Shown: piece after piece, positions 17,321 to 26,042 of the stretch
Numbering within the stretch: position 1 is the stretch's first letter
Layout of the letters: each line of letters opens with the position of its first letter
Source: Candidatus Sulfotelmatobacter sp.
Lineage (GTDB): Bacteria; Vulcanimicrobiota; Vulcanimicrobiia; Vulcanimicrobiales; Vulcanimicrobiaceae
Length of the DNA: 64,000 nucleotides
NCBI GenBank assembly: GCA_035504415.1
Contig: DATJRY010000015.1
Coordinates: 1-64,000, forward strand
Direction of reading: 5' to 3'
Made by a program: the position numbers and the translations under genes
The notes under the pieces: model-generated
The model's input: the letters and a program-made list of their open reading frames with translations, nothing else
Databases searched by the model: none
Told to the model about the DNA's origin: nothing

Positions 17321-18198
17321 GCCTGGCGCAGCGAGCGGCGGCCGAAGATGCCGGCCGGACGGACGACGAGGATGAGGAACATGACGCCGAAGGTGATCGC
17401 GTCGCGCCACTCCGAGAGGCCGACGGCGGTCGAGGCGACCTCGACGGCGCCGATGATGAAGCCGCCGACGACCGCGCCGGTGATGCTGCCCATCCCGCCC
17501 AAGATGATGACGGCCAAGCCCTTGAGCTCGATCGGGCTGCCCATGTCCCAGGTCACGCTGTTGTACTGCAGGCCGAACAGCACGCCGGCGGCGCCGCCCA
17601 GCGCGGACGCGATGAAGAACGTCGCGGCGATGGTGCGCTCGAGGTGCACGCCCAGCAGCGCCGCCGCGGTGCGGTCCGCCGCGACGGCGCGGATGCTGCG
17701 GCCCAGCGGCGTCGCGCGCAGCATCCAGCTGAGCACCAGCATCAGCACGATCGCGAGCAGCAGAATCGTCACCTCGACCGCGGTGAAGGTCACTGGGCCG
17801 AGATGGATCGCCGGCGCGCTGTCGAGGCCGAGGTTGCTGAAGTGCTGCTCGTCGACGCCGTAGATGCCTTGCAGGATCGCGATGATGATGATCGCGACGC
17901 CGATCGAGGAGATCAGCGGCACCAGCGTCCCCGCGTTGCGCCGCCGCAGCGGCGCGAACGCGACCCGGTCGAGCAGGATCCCGATGATCCCCGCCATCGC
18001 CGCCGCCACCAGGAAGGCCAGCGGCAGCGGCATTCCCTTCGCGCACAGCGAGAGCGCCGCGAACGCCGCCGCCGTGAAGATCGCGGCATGCGCCAGATTC
18101 AAGATGTCGAGCACCCCGAACACAAGCGTGTATCCGACCGCAAACAACGCGTAGACGGCGCCCAAGAGCAAGCCGTTGAAGACTTGTTGAAAGATCAT
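17317..18198 (-). CDS. livH: Branched-chain amino acid-type ABC permease (LivH)
   Basis: The product has 293 residues, with the N-terminal motif GLLLGAVYALFAVGYTLVFG and the DILNLAHAAIF segment typical of LivH. Around eight membrane helices are visible, with the ATPase-contact loop RSIRAVAADRTAAALLGVHL. It follows the binding-protein gene after a 133-base gap holding a strong hairpin. Confidence 0.93.
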   Translation of the reverse strand: MIFQQVFNGLLLGAVYALFAVGYTLVFGVLDILNLAHAAIFTAAAFAALSLCAKGMPLPLAFLVAAAMAGIIGILLDRVAFAPLRRRNAGTLVPLISSIGVAIIIIAILQGIYGVDEQHFSNLGLDSAPAIHLGPVTFTAVEVTILLLAIVLMLVLSWMLRATPLGRSIRAVAADRTAAALLGVHLERTIAATFFIASALGGAAGVLFGLQYNSVTWDMGSPIELKGLAVIILGGMGSITGAVVGGFIIGAVEVASTAVGLSEWRDAITFGVMFLILVVRPAGIFGRRSLRQA

Positions 18199-18277
18199 GG
18201 TGAGAGAAAACGGTGATGGAGCGAGCGCAGAACCATCGCGCCTTTCCTCCTACGTCGTTGCGAGCTCGGACCGGGGG

Positions 18278-18304
18278 CCCCCGCGGTGCTCCGCACCGCG
18301 GGGG
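18278..18304 (-). terminator. Hairpin between the binding-protein and permease genes
   Basis: A perfect 12-base stem CCCCCGCGGTGC/GCACCGCGGGGG with a 3-base loop sits in the gap between the binding-protein gene and livH. With no T tract it is more likely an mRNA-stabilising or attenuating structure that raises the binding protein over the permeases than a full terminator. Confidence 0.5.
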
Positions 18305-18331
18305 GCGCGGAGCCCAGGGCGCAGCGCCATT

Positions 18332-19465
18332 CTAATGAAAGTACGTGAACCCGCCCTTGACGATTTCGAGGATGACCGGTGACGACTTCACGTCGCGGTT
18401 TTGGTCGAAGCCGATGGGCCCGAGGACGGTTTGGATCTCGCGCACGTTCTTGAGCGCGGCCAGCATCTCGTCTTTGGTCGTCGCGCCGTGGGCGACGAGA
18501 TACGCGACGACTTGCGCGCCGGCGTACGACTGCGCGGCGAACTGGTCGGGCGCCTTGCCGTACTTCGCGGTGTACTCCTTGACGAAGGCGATGTTCGAGG
18601 GATACTTGGCGTTGACGTACCACGCCGCGCCGACGACGCAGCCCTGCGCGGCCGGGCCAGCGACCGACTCCATGTCGGGCGAGTTGAGCCCGTTGCCGCC
18701 CATCAGGTGCGCCTTGATGCCGAGCTTGCCGGCCTGCTGGATGATCTTGGTCGCCTCGGGGAACAGACCGCCGATTGCGATCACGTCGGGATGCTTGGAC
18801 GAGATGCGCGTGAGCGCGGCCTGGAAGTCGGTGTCCTTCTGGTGGAACGTCTCGGTGTCGACGACGTCGACGCCGGCGGCCTTCAGCTCGCGGGCGAACA
18901 GGTCGCCGTCGGTCTTGGTGAAGGCGTTGTCGTCGCCGTAGATGACGGCGGCCGTCTTGTAGTGCCACTTCGCCAAGGTGCGTTTGACGGTGGTCGGGAT
19001 CACCTGCGACTCCGCCAGCGAGTCGCGGTAGATGCTGGCGCCGAGCGCGGTGACGCCTTCGGCGGTCGTCGACGTCCCCATAGCCGGGAAATTGGCGCGC
19101 GCCGCGAGCGGGAAGGCCTTGAACGCCTCGCCCGAGAGCGTGGGGCCGAGCACCATCGCGGTCGACCCGTCGGTGGTGAACTTCTGCATCAGGTTGACGA
19201 CCTGCGCGCCGTCGGTGGCGGCGTCCTGGACGTCGAAGGTGAGATCGGCGCCGCCGGCGTCGAGCTTGCCCGACTTGACGTCGTCGTTGGCCAGCTCGTA
19301 GGCGTTCTTCTGCGGCGTCCCGTAGACCGCAGCCGCGCCGGTGACGTCGGCGATGACGCCGACGTGGACCGTCTTGCCGGCCGCGGGGCCTTTGGCCGCG
19401 GCGACGGGCGCGACGAGCCCGGCGATCGCCACAAGGGCGAGCGCCGGCACCGTGAATCGTTTCAT
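18332..19465 (-). CDS. Branched-chain amino acid-type substrate-binding protein (LivJ-like)
   Basis: The product has 377 residues, with signal peptide [20 protein letters not shown] and cleavage near VAAA. The type I binding fold shows [30 protein letters not shown] and [14 protein letters not shown]. It should capture the ligand in the periplasm for LivHMGF. Its ATG overlaps the stop of the chemoreceptor-TRAP fusion by 4 bases (ATGA), so translation of the two is probably coupled. The ligand class (amino acid, amide, aromatic acid) cannot be fixed from sequence. Confidence 0.92.
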   Translation of the reverse strand: MKRFTVPALALVAIAGLVAPVAAAKGPAAGKTVHVGVIADVTGAAAVYGTPQKNAYELANDDVKSGKLDAGGADLTFDVQDAATDGAQVVNLMQKFTTDGSTAMVLGPTLSGEAFKAFPLAARANFPAMGTSTTAEGVTALGASIYRDSLAESQVIPTTVKRTLAKWHYKTAAVIYGDDNAFTKTDGDLFARELKAAGVDVVDTETFHQKDTDFQAALTRISSKHPDVIAIGGLFPEATKIIQQAGKLGIKAHLMGGNGLNSPDMESVAGPAAQGCVVGAAWYVNAKYPSNIAFVKEYTAKYGKAPDQFAAQSYAGAQVVAYLVAHGATTKDEMLAALKNVREIQTVLGPIGFDQNRDVKSSPVILEIVKGGFTYFH

Positions 19466-22164
19466 CGATGTTCTCCTGGAGACACGGGGGATTGGAGGGC
19501 GGCGTTCGCAGCCGTGTTCGGTGCTCCCTCGGCGAAGAGGGCGCGGCGCTCGCGTTCGAGCGCCTGGGTCGACTCGACCGAACGCAGGCTCTGTTCGCTG
19601 TGGTACTCGGTCAGCGCGGCCATCTCGTCGAAGTCGCCGCGCATCGCGAAGGCGCGCTGCGACTCGGTGGTGGCTTCGCGCTGCGCGTCGGCCAACGTCT
19701 CGATGACGTTGCCGGTGAACTCGTCGATGCGCGCCAAGGCCGCTTCGGCAGCCTCGGCCTGACGGGCGCTGCGCTCGGCTTGCACGACGCCGGCCGAGAT
19801 CGCCTCGGAAGCGCTGGCGCCGCGCGCACCGAGGTCGCCCAGCACCGTGCGCATCTGCTGCGTCGAGGCACGGGTCCGCTCGGCCAGCCGGCGCACCTCG
19901 CTGGCGACGACGTCGAAGCCCTTGCCGTGCTCGCCCGCGCGCGCGGCCTCGATCGCCGCGTTCAGCGCGAGCAGGTTGGTGCGGTCGGAGACCGATCGCA
20001 CCAGCGCGACGATCTCGCCGATCCGCTCCATCAGGCCCGCGAAGCGCCCTAGCGCGCCGCGCGAGGCCTGCGCGTTCTCGGCCAGCTCGCGCACCGCTTC
20101 GGCCAGCTCGCGCACGGTCTCGCGGGTGCGTTCGACGTCGTCCTGCGCGGTCGCGAAGCGGGTCAGTAGCGCGGTGAACCGCTCCGAGAGCGTGCGGCTC
20201 TCTTCGCTCATCTCCCCGGCCGTCTGCGCCAGCCGCCGCAGCGCCGGGGCTTGGTCGCGAGCCTGGTCGGTGGCGTTGCCGGCCGACGCGTGGAGTGCTT
20301 CGATCGCGCCGTCGATCGCGTCGACGATGTCTTGCATCGCGAACCGGTGGTGCTCGGCGCTGCGCTGCGCCGCGCTCTGCGCCGGCGGCGCGAAGTCCGT
20401 CAGATCGCCGCCCAGCAGCAAGTCGGTGACGGCGTCGGGGAAGATGCGGCCGATGCGCTCCCACACAAAGGTCGCCGAACCGACGAACGCCGAGCGCTCC
20501 TGCGGGTCGAGCTCGCGCACCTCCATCAGGGTGCGCAGCTCGGCCAGCGCATGGCGCTCCTCGTCCGCCGCGACCGTGCGATGCCAGGGGATGACCTCGG
20601 CCAGCGCGCCGTCGACGACGGCCCGGTCGGCGGGGCTCAAGCTCTCCAACGAGGCGGCGTTCGCGAGCACGATTTGCGTATTGTAGGCGTGCGCGGTCAA
20701 GGTCAGGTAACGCTGCACCTCGTGCATCTTGGTCCCCAAGATGTTGGGCAGCGGGTTCTCCTGCGCGTCGACGTCGCCGGACTGCAGCGCGGCGAAGACC
20801 TGGTCGAACGGGATGACTTTCGGCGAGGCGTGCAGGACGTGCATCAGCGCCAGGTAGACGACCGAGTCTTGGATGCGCACGCGCATTCCGCGCACGTCGT
20901 TCGGGTGCGCGACGGGGCGCACGCTGTTGGTGAAGTGGCGGATGCCGTTCTCGAAGTAGCCCATCCCGCGCAAGCCGAACGGCTCGAACGCGTGCAGCAC
21001 GTAGCGCCCGAGGTTGCCGTCGAGCACGCGGTGCGCCGACGGCGCGTCGGCGAACAGGAACGGCAAGTCGAAGATCTGCGCCAGCGGCAGCAGCGAGGAC
21101 GCGACATAGCAGGTGACGCTGGCGAAGTCCAGCTCGCCCGAGCGCACGCGCATCAGCGCCTCGAGCTCGGTGCCGCGGAACGGAATCTCCGGCTCGACCC
21201 GCAGTCCGCCGCCGCTGCGTTCGGCGACCAGCTCGGCGAAGCGCGCCCAGGCGCGCGTCGGCGGGTAGCCCGGCGGCAACAGCGTCGCGCAGCGCAGCGT
21301 GCGTACGTCGCTGCGGCCGCTGGGCGCCGTGCGCGACGCGTAGAGCATCTCGGCGCCGTAGTAGGCCAGCCGCTGCGTCGAGAACGCCGCCTCGAGCGCC
21401 GAACGGCCTTGCTCCGCCGCGGCGGCGGCGAGCTTCTCGGTCTCGCGACCGACCTCTCCGGCGCGCGTCGCGTGCGCGCGGCCTTCCTCGGCGGCCTCTT
21501 CGAGCGCCAGCGCGACGTCGCGCGCCAGTGCGGCGACCGCACCCAGGATCTCGGCCGCCAGACGCGCCGACGGCGCCGAGCGCGCGCTGCGCCGCGCCGC
21601 GTCGCGCACGGTCGCGATCGTCGTTTCGGCTTCGGTGCGAATGCGCGCCACCAGATCGCGAATCGCCGTGGTCGACTCGCCGGTCGTCTTCGCCAGCCGG
21701 CCGACCTCGCCGGCGACGACCGCGAAGCCCAGCCCGTGCTGGCCCGCGCGCGCCGCTTCGATCGCCGCGTTGAGCGCCAGCAGCTGCGTCTCGTCCGAGA
21801 CTTCCTCGACGAACTCGGTCATGGCGCCGATCTCGCCCATCAGCCGCCCGAAGTCGTCCATCGCGCCGGCCGTGCTCTCCGAGAGCGCGGCCAGCGCCAG
21901 CACGGAGTGCAGCAGGTCCTCGACGATGCGCAGCGAGGCGGCCAAGTCGTTGCCGGCGCGGCGCGCGTTGTCGCGGGTCGACTCCAGCCGCCCGGCGGCG
22001 GCGCGCGCTTCGATCGCCAGCGCGCTGGTGGCGTCGGCCAGCGCGGTCATCAGTGCGGTCTGGTCCTGCGCGGCGGCGGCGATCGACTCGGATGCGCGCC
22101 GCACCGCGTCGGCCGACGTCGCGACGGTGCGGGCGAACGACGCGAGCTGGGGCGTCTGAGTCAA
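19462..22164 (-). CDS. Soluble chemoreceptor with a TRAP-type (DctP) binding domain between two signalling domains
   Basis: The product has 900 residues with no membrane segment or signal peptide. Residues 1-260 form a chemoreceptor signalling coiled coil with its conserved tip ([20 protein letters not shown], near 128-147). Residues 287-585 match a TRAP transporter binding protein: [20 protein letters not shown], an arginine-bearing GMRVRIQDS and [11 protein letters not shown]. Residues 605-890 form a second signalling domain with tip [20 protein letters not shown] (731-750). The start is TTG at 22164, 8 bases after the stop of the serine hydrolase gene, with GAGGG as ribosome site. The gene overlaps the next binding-protein gene. 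The inferred role is a cytoplasmic ligand sensor feeding a CheA-CheW array; no che genes are in the window. Confidence 0.88.
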   Translation of the reverse strand: MTQTPQLASFARTVATSADAVRRASESIAAAAQDQTALMTALADATSALAIEARAAAGRLESTRDNARRAGNDLAASLRIVEDLLHSVLALAALSESTAGAMDDFGRLMGEIGAMTEFVEEVSDETQLLALNAAIEAARAGQHGLGFAVVAGEVGRLAKTTGESTTAIRDLVARIRTEAETTIATVRDAARRSARSAPSARLAAEILGAVAALARDVALALEEAAEEGRAHATRAGEVGRETEKLAAAAAEQGRSALEAAFSTQRLAYYGAEMLYASRTAPSGRSDVRTLRCATLLPPGYPPTRAWARFAELVAERSGGGLRVEPEIPFRGTELEALMRVRSGELDFASVTCYVASSLLPLAQIFDLPFLFADAPSAHRVLDGNLGRYVLHAFEPFGLRGMGYFENGIRHFTNSVRPVAHPNDVRGMRVRIQDSVVYLALMHVLHASPKVIPFDQVFAALQSGDVDAQENPLPNILGTKMHEVQRYLTLTAHAYNTQIVLANAASLESLSPADRAVVDGALAEVIPWHRTVAADEERHALAELRTLMEVRELDPQERSAFVGSATFVWERIGRIFPDAVTDLLLGGDLTDFAPPAQSAAQRSAEHHRFAMQDIVDAIDGAIEALHASAGNATDQARDQAPALRRLAQTAGEMSEESRTLSERFTALLTRFATAQDDVERTRETVRELAEAVRELAENAQASRGALGRFAGLMERIGEIVALVRSVSDRTNLLALNAAIEAARAGEHGKGFDVVASEVRRLAERTRASTQQMRTVLGDLGARGASASEAISAGVVQAERSARQAEAAEAALARIDEFTGNVIETLADAQREATTESQRAFAMRGDFDEMAALTEYHSEQSLRSVESTQALERERRALFAEGAPNTAANAALQSPVSPGEHR

Positions 22165-22171
22165 TCGACCC

Positions 22172-22954
22172 TCAGGAGGAGAGCAGCAGGGGCCGGAGCG
22201 TTCGCATGAACGCGCCGAAGCGCTGATCGTTCTCCTCTTCGCTCGCTAGTTCCGTGTAGACGACGACCACCCAGCGCGCTCCGGTGCGAAGGGTGAGGAT
22301 GCCCCCGTCGTGGGCGACGGCCGACGTGTCGCCGGTCTTGTGGGCGAACGCGTCCCCCGTTTCCAGGCCGCGCGAGAGGCGGACGTCCCACCACGAATGA
22401 GCTAGGATCGCCCGCAGCCGGCTCGCCTCGGGGACGCGGTCGGCGGCCAGCGCGGCGAACAGCGCGGCGGCCTCGGCGGCCGGGAAGCTGTTGCGGCCGG
22501 TCGCGGCCCGGTCGGTTAGCAGCGTCGGGCCGCCCGAGAGCTTGCGGCGGACGGCGACCCGCGGGAAGCCCAGCTCGTGAAGTGCCTGCGTCGCCCACTC
22601 GCGGTCGAGCCGGTCGATCAGGACGTTGGTGGCGACGTTGTCGGAGCGCTGGAGCATCAGGGTCACCAGCTCCTCGACCGTCAGGACGGCGCCGGGGACG
22701 GCCGGCGAGGGGGCGTCGTTGGCGGTCTGGTTGCTGCGCTCGACGGCGACCGGCGTGGTCCAGGCTAGGCGGCCGGCGGCGACCGCGGCGGCGGCGGCGA
22801 CCGCCAGCGGGACCTTGATCATCGAGGCCGGGTAGATCCAGCGGCCGTCGTCACGGCTCCAGGCCGGGCCGCCGGGCGCCAGGCCGCGGACGTGGATCGC
22901 GGCCGCGTCCAGGCCGGCCGCGGCCGCCAGGGCGGCCAGATCGGGCGGGCTCAT
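22172..22954 (-). CDS. Class A beta-lactamase-fold serine hydrolase
   Basis: The product has 260 residues from the ATG at 22954. The three active-site motifs of the penicillin-binding/beta-lactamase fold are present: SMIK (S44, K47), SDN (104-106) and KTGDTS (206-211). The omega-loop ExxLN that supplies the deacylating glutamate of true class A enzymes is not recognisable; that region reads [18 protein letters not shown]. No signal peptide is visible. It may therefore be an esterase or peptidase rather than a resistance enzyme. It heads the minus-strand cluster that continues into the chemoreceptor fusion. Confidence 0.8.
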   Translation of the reverse strand: MSPPDLAALAAAAGLDAAAIHVRGLAPGGPAWSRDDGRWIYPASMIKVPLAVAAAAAVAAGRLAWTTPVAVERSNQTANDAPSPAVPGAVLTVEELVTLMLQRSDNVATNVLIDRLDREWATQALHELGFPRVAVRRKLSGGPTLLTDRAATGRNSFPAAEAAALFAALAADRVPEASRLRAILAHSWWDVRLSRGLETGDAFAHKTGDTSAVAHDGGILTLRTGARWVVVVYTELASEEENDQRFGAFMRTLRPLLLSS

Positions 22955-22960
22955 GGGGCC

Positions 22961-23029
22961 GTAATAATGCGTGTGAGTACTTGCATGAATCCAATTCGTG
23001 CGGTACGCTGTTCGTGCAAGTACCCACAC
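22961..23029. promoter_or_regulatory. Divergent promoter region with an 18-base inverted repeat
   Basis: GTGTGAGTACTTGCATGA (22971-22988) and the complement of 23012-23029 match in 16 of 18 positions. Rightward, TTGCAT (22981-22986), 17 bases, TACGCT (23004-23009) would place the start inside the right arm. Leftward, TATTAC (22966-22961) lies 6 bases before the hydrolase ATG, so that message could be leaderless. A dimeric regulator could control both genes here. Confidence 0.55.
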
Positions 23030-23043
23030 GCACGCACCAACAT

Positions 23044-24042
23044 ATGATGAAGCAGCATCAAAGCTACGATCCCTATCGCTTGCAAGCCGACGCCGCCGAC
23101 GCACCTGCACAGGTCGCCGGGCTCGTCGACGCGCTCCTGGCCGCCGAGACCGATCGCCCGCGCCTGCGGCTTCTGCTCGGCGGCGACGCCCTCCCGGCCG
23201 AGACGATCGCGGGCCTGGTCACGGGCTTACGCCGCCTGCGCGAGTTCGGGGGCGCCATCGAAGTCCGCCCGGAGACCGCCGCCGTGCGCGACGCGCTGGC
23301 GCTGACCGGCCTCGAGCACGTCTTCGCGTTCCCGCTCGACCCCGACGACGCGCCGCGCCGGCACCGCTTCAACTTCGGCTTCGGCTCCCGGGTGGCGGCC
23401 GGTTTGTTCATCGCGGTCGTGACCGCGATCGGGTTCCCGGCCGGCGCCGCCGACGAGCAGCCGCCGACCGATCCGGCCACGATCCTGGCCAGGGTGGAAC
23501 AGCGCAATCCCACCCTGTCCTCGTACGAGGGCCGGCTGCACGTCGACGTCCACATGACCTCGTTCCCGTTCATCGGGACCCACCTGGACGCGACCACCTA
23601 CTACAAGCGCCCGGCCAACTACGAAGTGGTCTTCGACCGCGTCCCGGCGCTGGCCAAGGGCTTCGACAAGATGTTCACCGACATCGGCGACCCCGCCAGC
23701 TGGGAGCACCGGTTCGCCATCACCTACGTGGGCGAGCAACCGTTCCGCGGCCATGCGGACCTCGCGCTGCGGATGGTCCAGCGGGTCCGGGGGATGATCG
23801 ACCACGAGACCGTTCTGGTCGATCCCAACGCTTGGTCGATCGACTCGATCCGTTACGATTACTACAACGGCGGGCACATCACAATGACCCAGACGTTCCG
23901 CGACGTCGGTGGGTACTCCATGCTCGCCGAGCAGGACGCCGAGATCGCGATCCCTTATGCCCGTGCCCGCGCGCACGGCGTCTACTCCGACTACCGGACG
24001 AACGTCGCTCTTGACGATTCGGTCTTCACGAAGAAGCGCTGA
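23044..24042 (+). CDS. STAS-like / transmembrane / LolA-like three-part protein
   Basis: The product has 332 residues from ATG 23044. Residues 22-97 resemble a STAS (anti-sigma antagonist) fold: LRLLLGGDALPAETIAGLVT, then the closing LALTGLEHVFAFPLD. A single hydrophobic segment at 116-135 (VAAGLFIAVVTAIGFPAGAA) follows, then about 180 residues like LolA/outer-membrane lipoprotein-sorting proteins (ILARVEQRNPTLSSYEGRL, THLDATTYYKRPANYEVVF). This would place the STAS part in the cytoplasm and the lipid-carrier-like part in the periplasm. It ends by overlapping the TetR gene (TGATG). Both domain calls come from pattern recognition and are of moderate certainty. Confidence 0.65.
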   Translation: MMKQHQSYDPYRLQADAADAPAQVAGLVDALLAAETDRPRLRLLLGGDALPAETIAGLVTGLRRLREFGGAIEVRPETAAVRDALALTGLEHVFAFPLDPDDAPRRHRFNFGFGSRVAAGLFIAVVTAIGFPAGAADEQPPTDPATILARVEQRNPTLSSYEGRLHVDVHMTSFPFIGTHLDATTYYKRPANYEVVFDRVPALAKGFDKMFTDIGDPASWEHRFAITYVGEQPFRGHADLALRMVQRVRGMIDHETVLVDPNAWSIDSIRYDYYNGGHITMTQTFRDVGGYSMLAEQDAEIAIPYARARAHGVYSDYRTNVALDDSVFTKKR

Positions 24043-24635
24043 TGCTCTCCACCGGACACCGTTCCCATCCTGGCGTCGAAGAAACCCGCACCCGCATCTT
24101 GGCGGCGGCGCGCGAGCTCTTCGAGCGCAACGGTACGCGCGGAACGACGACGCGTGAAGTCGCCGAGCGCGCCGGGGTCAACGAAGCGACGCTCTTCCGG
24201 CACTTCGGTTCCAAGCGCGCGCTGCTCGACGCCATGCGCGAGCACGCCTGCGAGTTCGACCGCTTCCGTTCGGTCCTCGCTGCGCTGCAGGGCGTCGACG
24301 TCGCCGCCGACCTGCGCACGATCGCGAGCTACGCGGTCGAGAGCATGACGACGCGGCGCGCGATGATGTGCGTCTCGTTGGCCGAGGAGGCCGCCGGCAC
24401 CGACGACGCGCCCGAGTGGCGCGGTCCCGCCAAGATGATGGAAGACGTCGGCGCCTACTTCACGGTCCAGGTCCAGGCCGGCCGGCTGCGCGGCGACCCG
24501 CAGCTGCTGGCCCGTTATTTTTTGAGCATCTTGTTTGCTTTCGTCGTCGCCCGCAAACTGTGGGACGAATATTCTCAAGATCCGTCGACGCTCGACGCGA
24601 TCGTCGACACCTTTCTGAACGGAGTCTCAGCGTAA
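24042..24635 (+). CDS. TetR-family transcriptional regulator
   Basis: The product has 197 residues. The N-terminal TetR helix-turn-helix is clear (TRTRILAAARELFERNGTRG, TTREVAERAGVNEATLFRHF). The C-terminal ligand domain is divergent, with a hydrophobic end (LLARYFLSILFAFVVARKLW). The gene starts on the stop of the preceding gene and ends 2 bases before the adaptor gene, so it probably represses this efflux operon. The inducer is unknown. Confidence 0.92.
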   Translation: MLSTGHRSHPGVEETRTRILAAARELFERNGTRGTTTREVAERAGVNEATLFRHFGSKRALLDAMREHACEFDRFRSVLAALQGVDVAADLRTIASYAVESMTTRRAMMCVSLAEEAAGTDDAPEWRGPAKMMEDVGAYFTVQVQAGRLRGDPQLLARYFLSILFAFVVARKLWDEYSQDPSTLDAIVDTFLNGVSA

Positions 24636-24637
24636 CA

Positions 24638-26038
24638 GTGGAAACGCGCACCGAAGCACCGCCGCAGCAGCGCACACCCGTGGCCGACGGCCGCGGCGTC
24701 CCCCCCGGTGGCACCGACGAACCGGCGGCGCCGGCGAAGCGGGGCCGCCCGCCGCTTTGGGTCCTCGTGATCGGCGCGATCGTCGTGATCGCGATCCTGT
24801 TCTGGGGTGCCAAGTACCTGGCGTACGCACTTTCGCACGAGACGACCGACGACGCGCGCGTCGACGCCGACACCGTCACGGTGACGAGCAAGATCCAGGA
24901 GCGCGTCGACCAGATCCTGGTTGACACGAACCAGCACGTCAGCAAAGGTCAGGTCGTGATCCGGCTCGACGACACCGACGAGCGCAACGCCGTCTCGCAG
25001 GCGCAGGCCGCCCTGCAAGCGCAGCAGGCGCAGGCGCGCGCGGCGCAACAGAACGTCGACCTGACGCGGGCGACGGTCGCGGCGCAGAACACGCAAGGCT
25101 CGGGCGGCATCACCTCGGCGCAGAGCTCGATCAAGAACGCGCAGGCGCAGGCGCAGTCGGCGCAGCAGCAGGCCGCCGCGGCCAACGCCGCGATCGCGCA
25201 GGCCAACGCGCAGCTGCGGGTCGCGCAGTCGCAAGTTCCGGCCGCGCGCGAAGGGCTCGTGCGCGCCAACGCCGACCTGGCCCGCTACGCCGCGCTGGTG
25301 CGCACCGGCGACATCGCCGAGCAGACGCTCGACGCGCAGCGCGCGGAACAGGCCCAAGCGCAGTCGCAGTACCAGAGCGCGCTCGACCAAGTGACCGCGG
25401 CGCAGACCGCCGTCACGCAGGCCGAAGCGCGGTACACCGCCGCGCTCTCCGCCGCCAACGCCGCGGCGGCCGGCATCGGCGCGCAGCAGGGTCAGCTGAC
25501 CACCGCGCAAGGCCGTCTCTCCGAGACCGACAACCCGTTCCGCGTCACGTCGTCGCAGGCGCAGGCCGATGCCGCGCTGGCGCAAGCCGGCTCGCTCGCC
25601 GCGGCGCTCAAGACCGCGCAGGACAAGCTCGGCTACACCGTCATCCGCTCGCCGATCGACGGCATCGTCGGCGAGAAGAACGTCGAGGTCGGCACCTCGG
25701 TCGCGCCCGGTCAGTCGCTCCTCGATCTCGTCCCCGCCAAGGGCGAGTACATCACCGCCAACTACAAGGAGACGCAGCTCGGCAACGTGCGCGTCGGCCA
25801 GCCGGTCGACATCCACGTCGACACCTACAAGGGCATCACGTTCCACGGCCACGTCGCCGCGATCTCGCCGGCCTCGCAGAACACGTTCAGCCTGGTCCCG
25901 GCGCAGAACGCGACCGGCAACTTCGTCAAGGTCACGCAGCGCATTCCGGTCCGCATCTACGTCGACAAGGACGAGATCAGCCGTGCGCACCAGCTCTACG
26001 TCGGGATGTCGGTCGAGACGTCGATCAAGGTCAAATAG
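24638..26038 (+). CDS. HlyD/EmrA-family membrane fusion protein
   Basis: The product has 466 residues from a GTG at 24638. A short Pro-rich cytoplasmic N-terminus, one membrane helix (about 39-57), a first lipoyl half (VSKGQVVIRLDDTDERNAVS), a long Gln/Ala-rich coiled-coil hairpin, the second lipoyl half (YTVIRSPIDGIVGEKNVEVG) and a beta-barrel (GQPVDIHVDTY) are visible. Such adaptors link an inner-membrane exporter with TolC. No EmrB or ABC exporter gene is next to it, so the pump subunit must be encoded elsewhere. Confidence 0.92.
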   Translation: METRTEAPPQQRTPVADGRGVPPGGTDEPAAPAKRGRPPLWVLVIGAIVVIAILFWGAKYLAYALSHETTDDARVDADTVTVTSKIQERVDQILVDTNQHVSKGQVVIRLDDTDERNAVSQAQAALQAQQAQARAAQQNVDLTRATVAAQNTQGSGGITSAQSSIKNAQAQAQSAQQQAAAANAAIAQANAQLRVAQSQVPAAREGLVRANADLARYAALVRTGDIAEQTLDAQRAEQAQAQSQYQSALDQVTAAQTAVTQAEARYTAALSAANAAAAGIGAQQGQLTTAQGRLSETDNPFRVTSSQAQADAALAQAGSLAAALKTAQDKLGYTVIRSPIDGIVGEKNVEVGTSVAPGQSLLDLVPAKGEYITANYKETQLGNVRVGQPVDIHVDTYKGITFHGHVAAISPASQNTFSLVPAQNATGNFVKVTQRIPVRIYVDKDEISRAHQLYVGMSVETSIKVK

Positions 26039-26042
26039 CACC

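Noticed and set aside
22172-23110. Longer start for the serine hydrolase on the minus strand at 23110
   Set aside because: The added residues cross the divergent promoter and overlap the STAS gene start, and they show no signal peptide.
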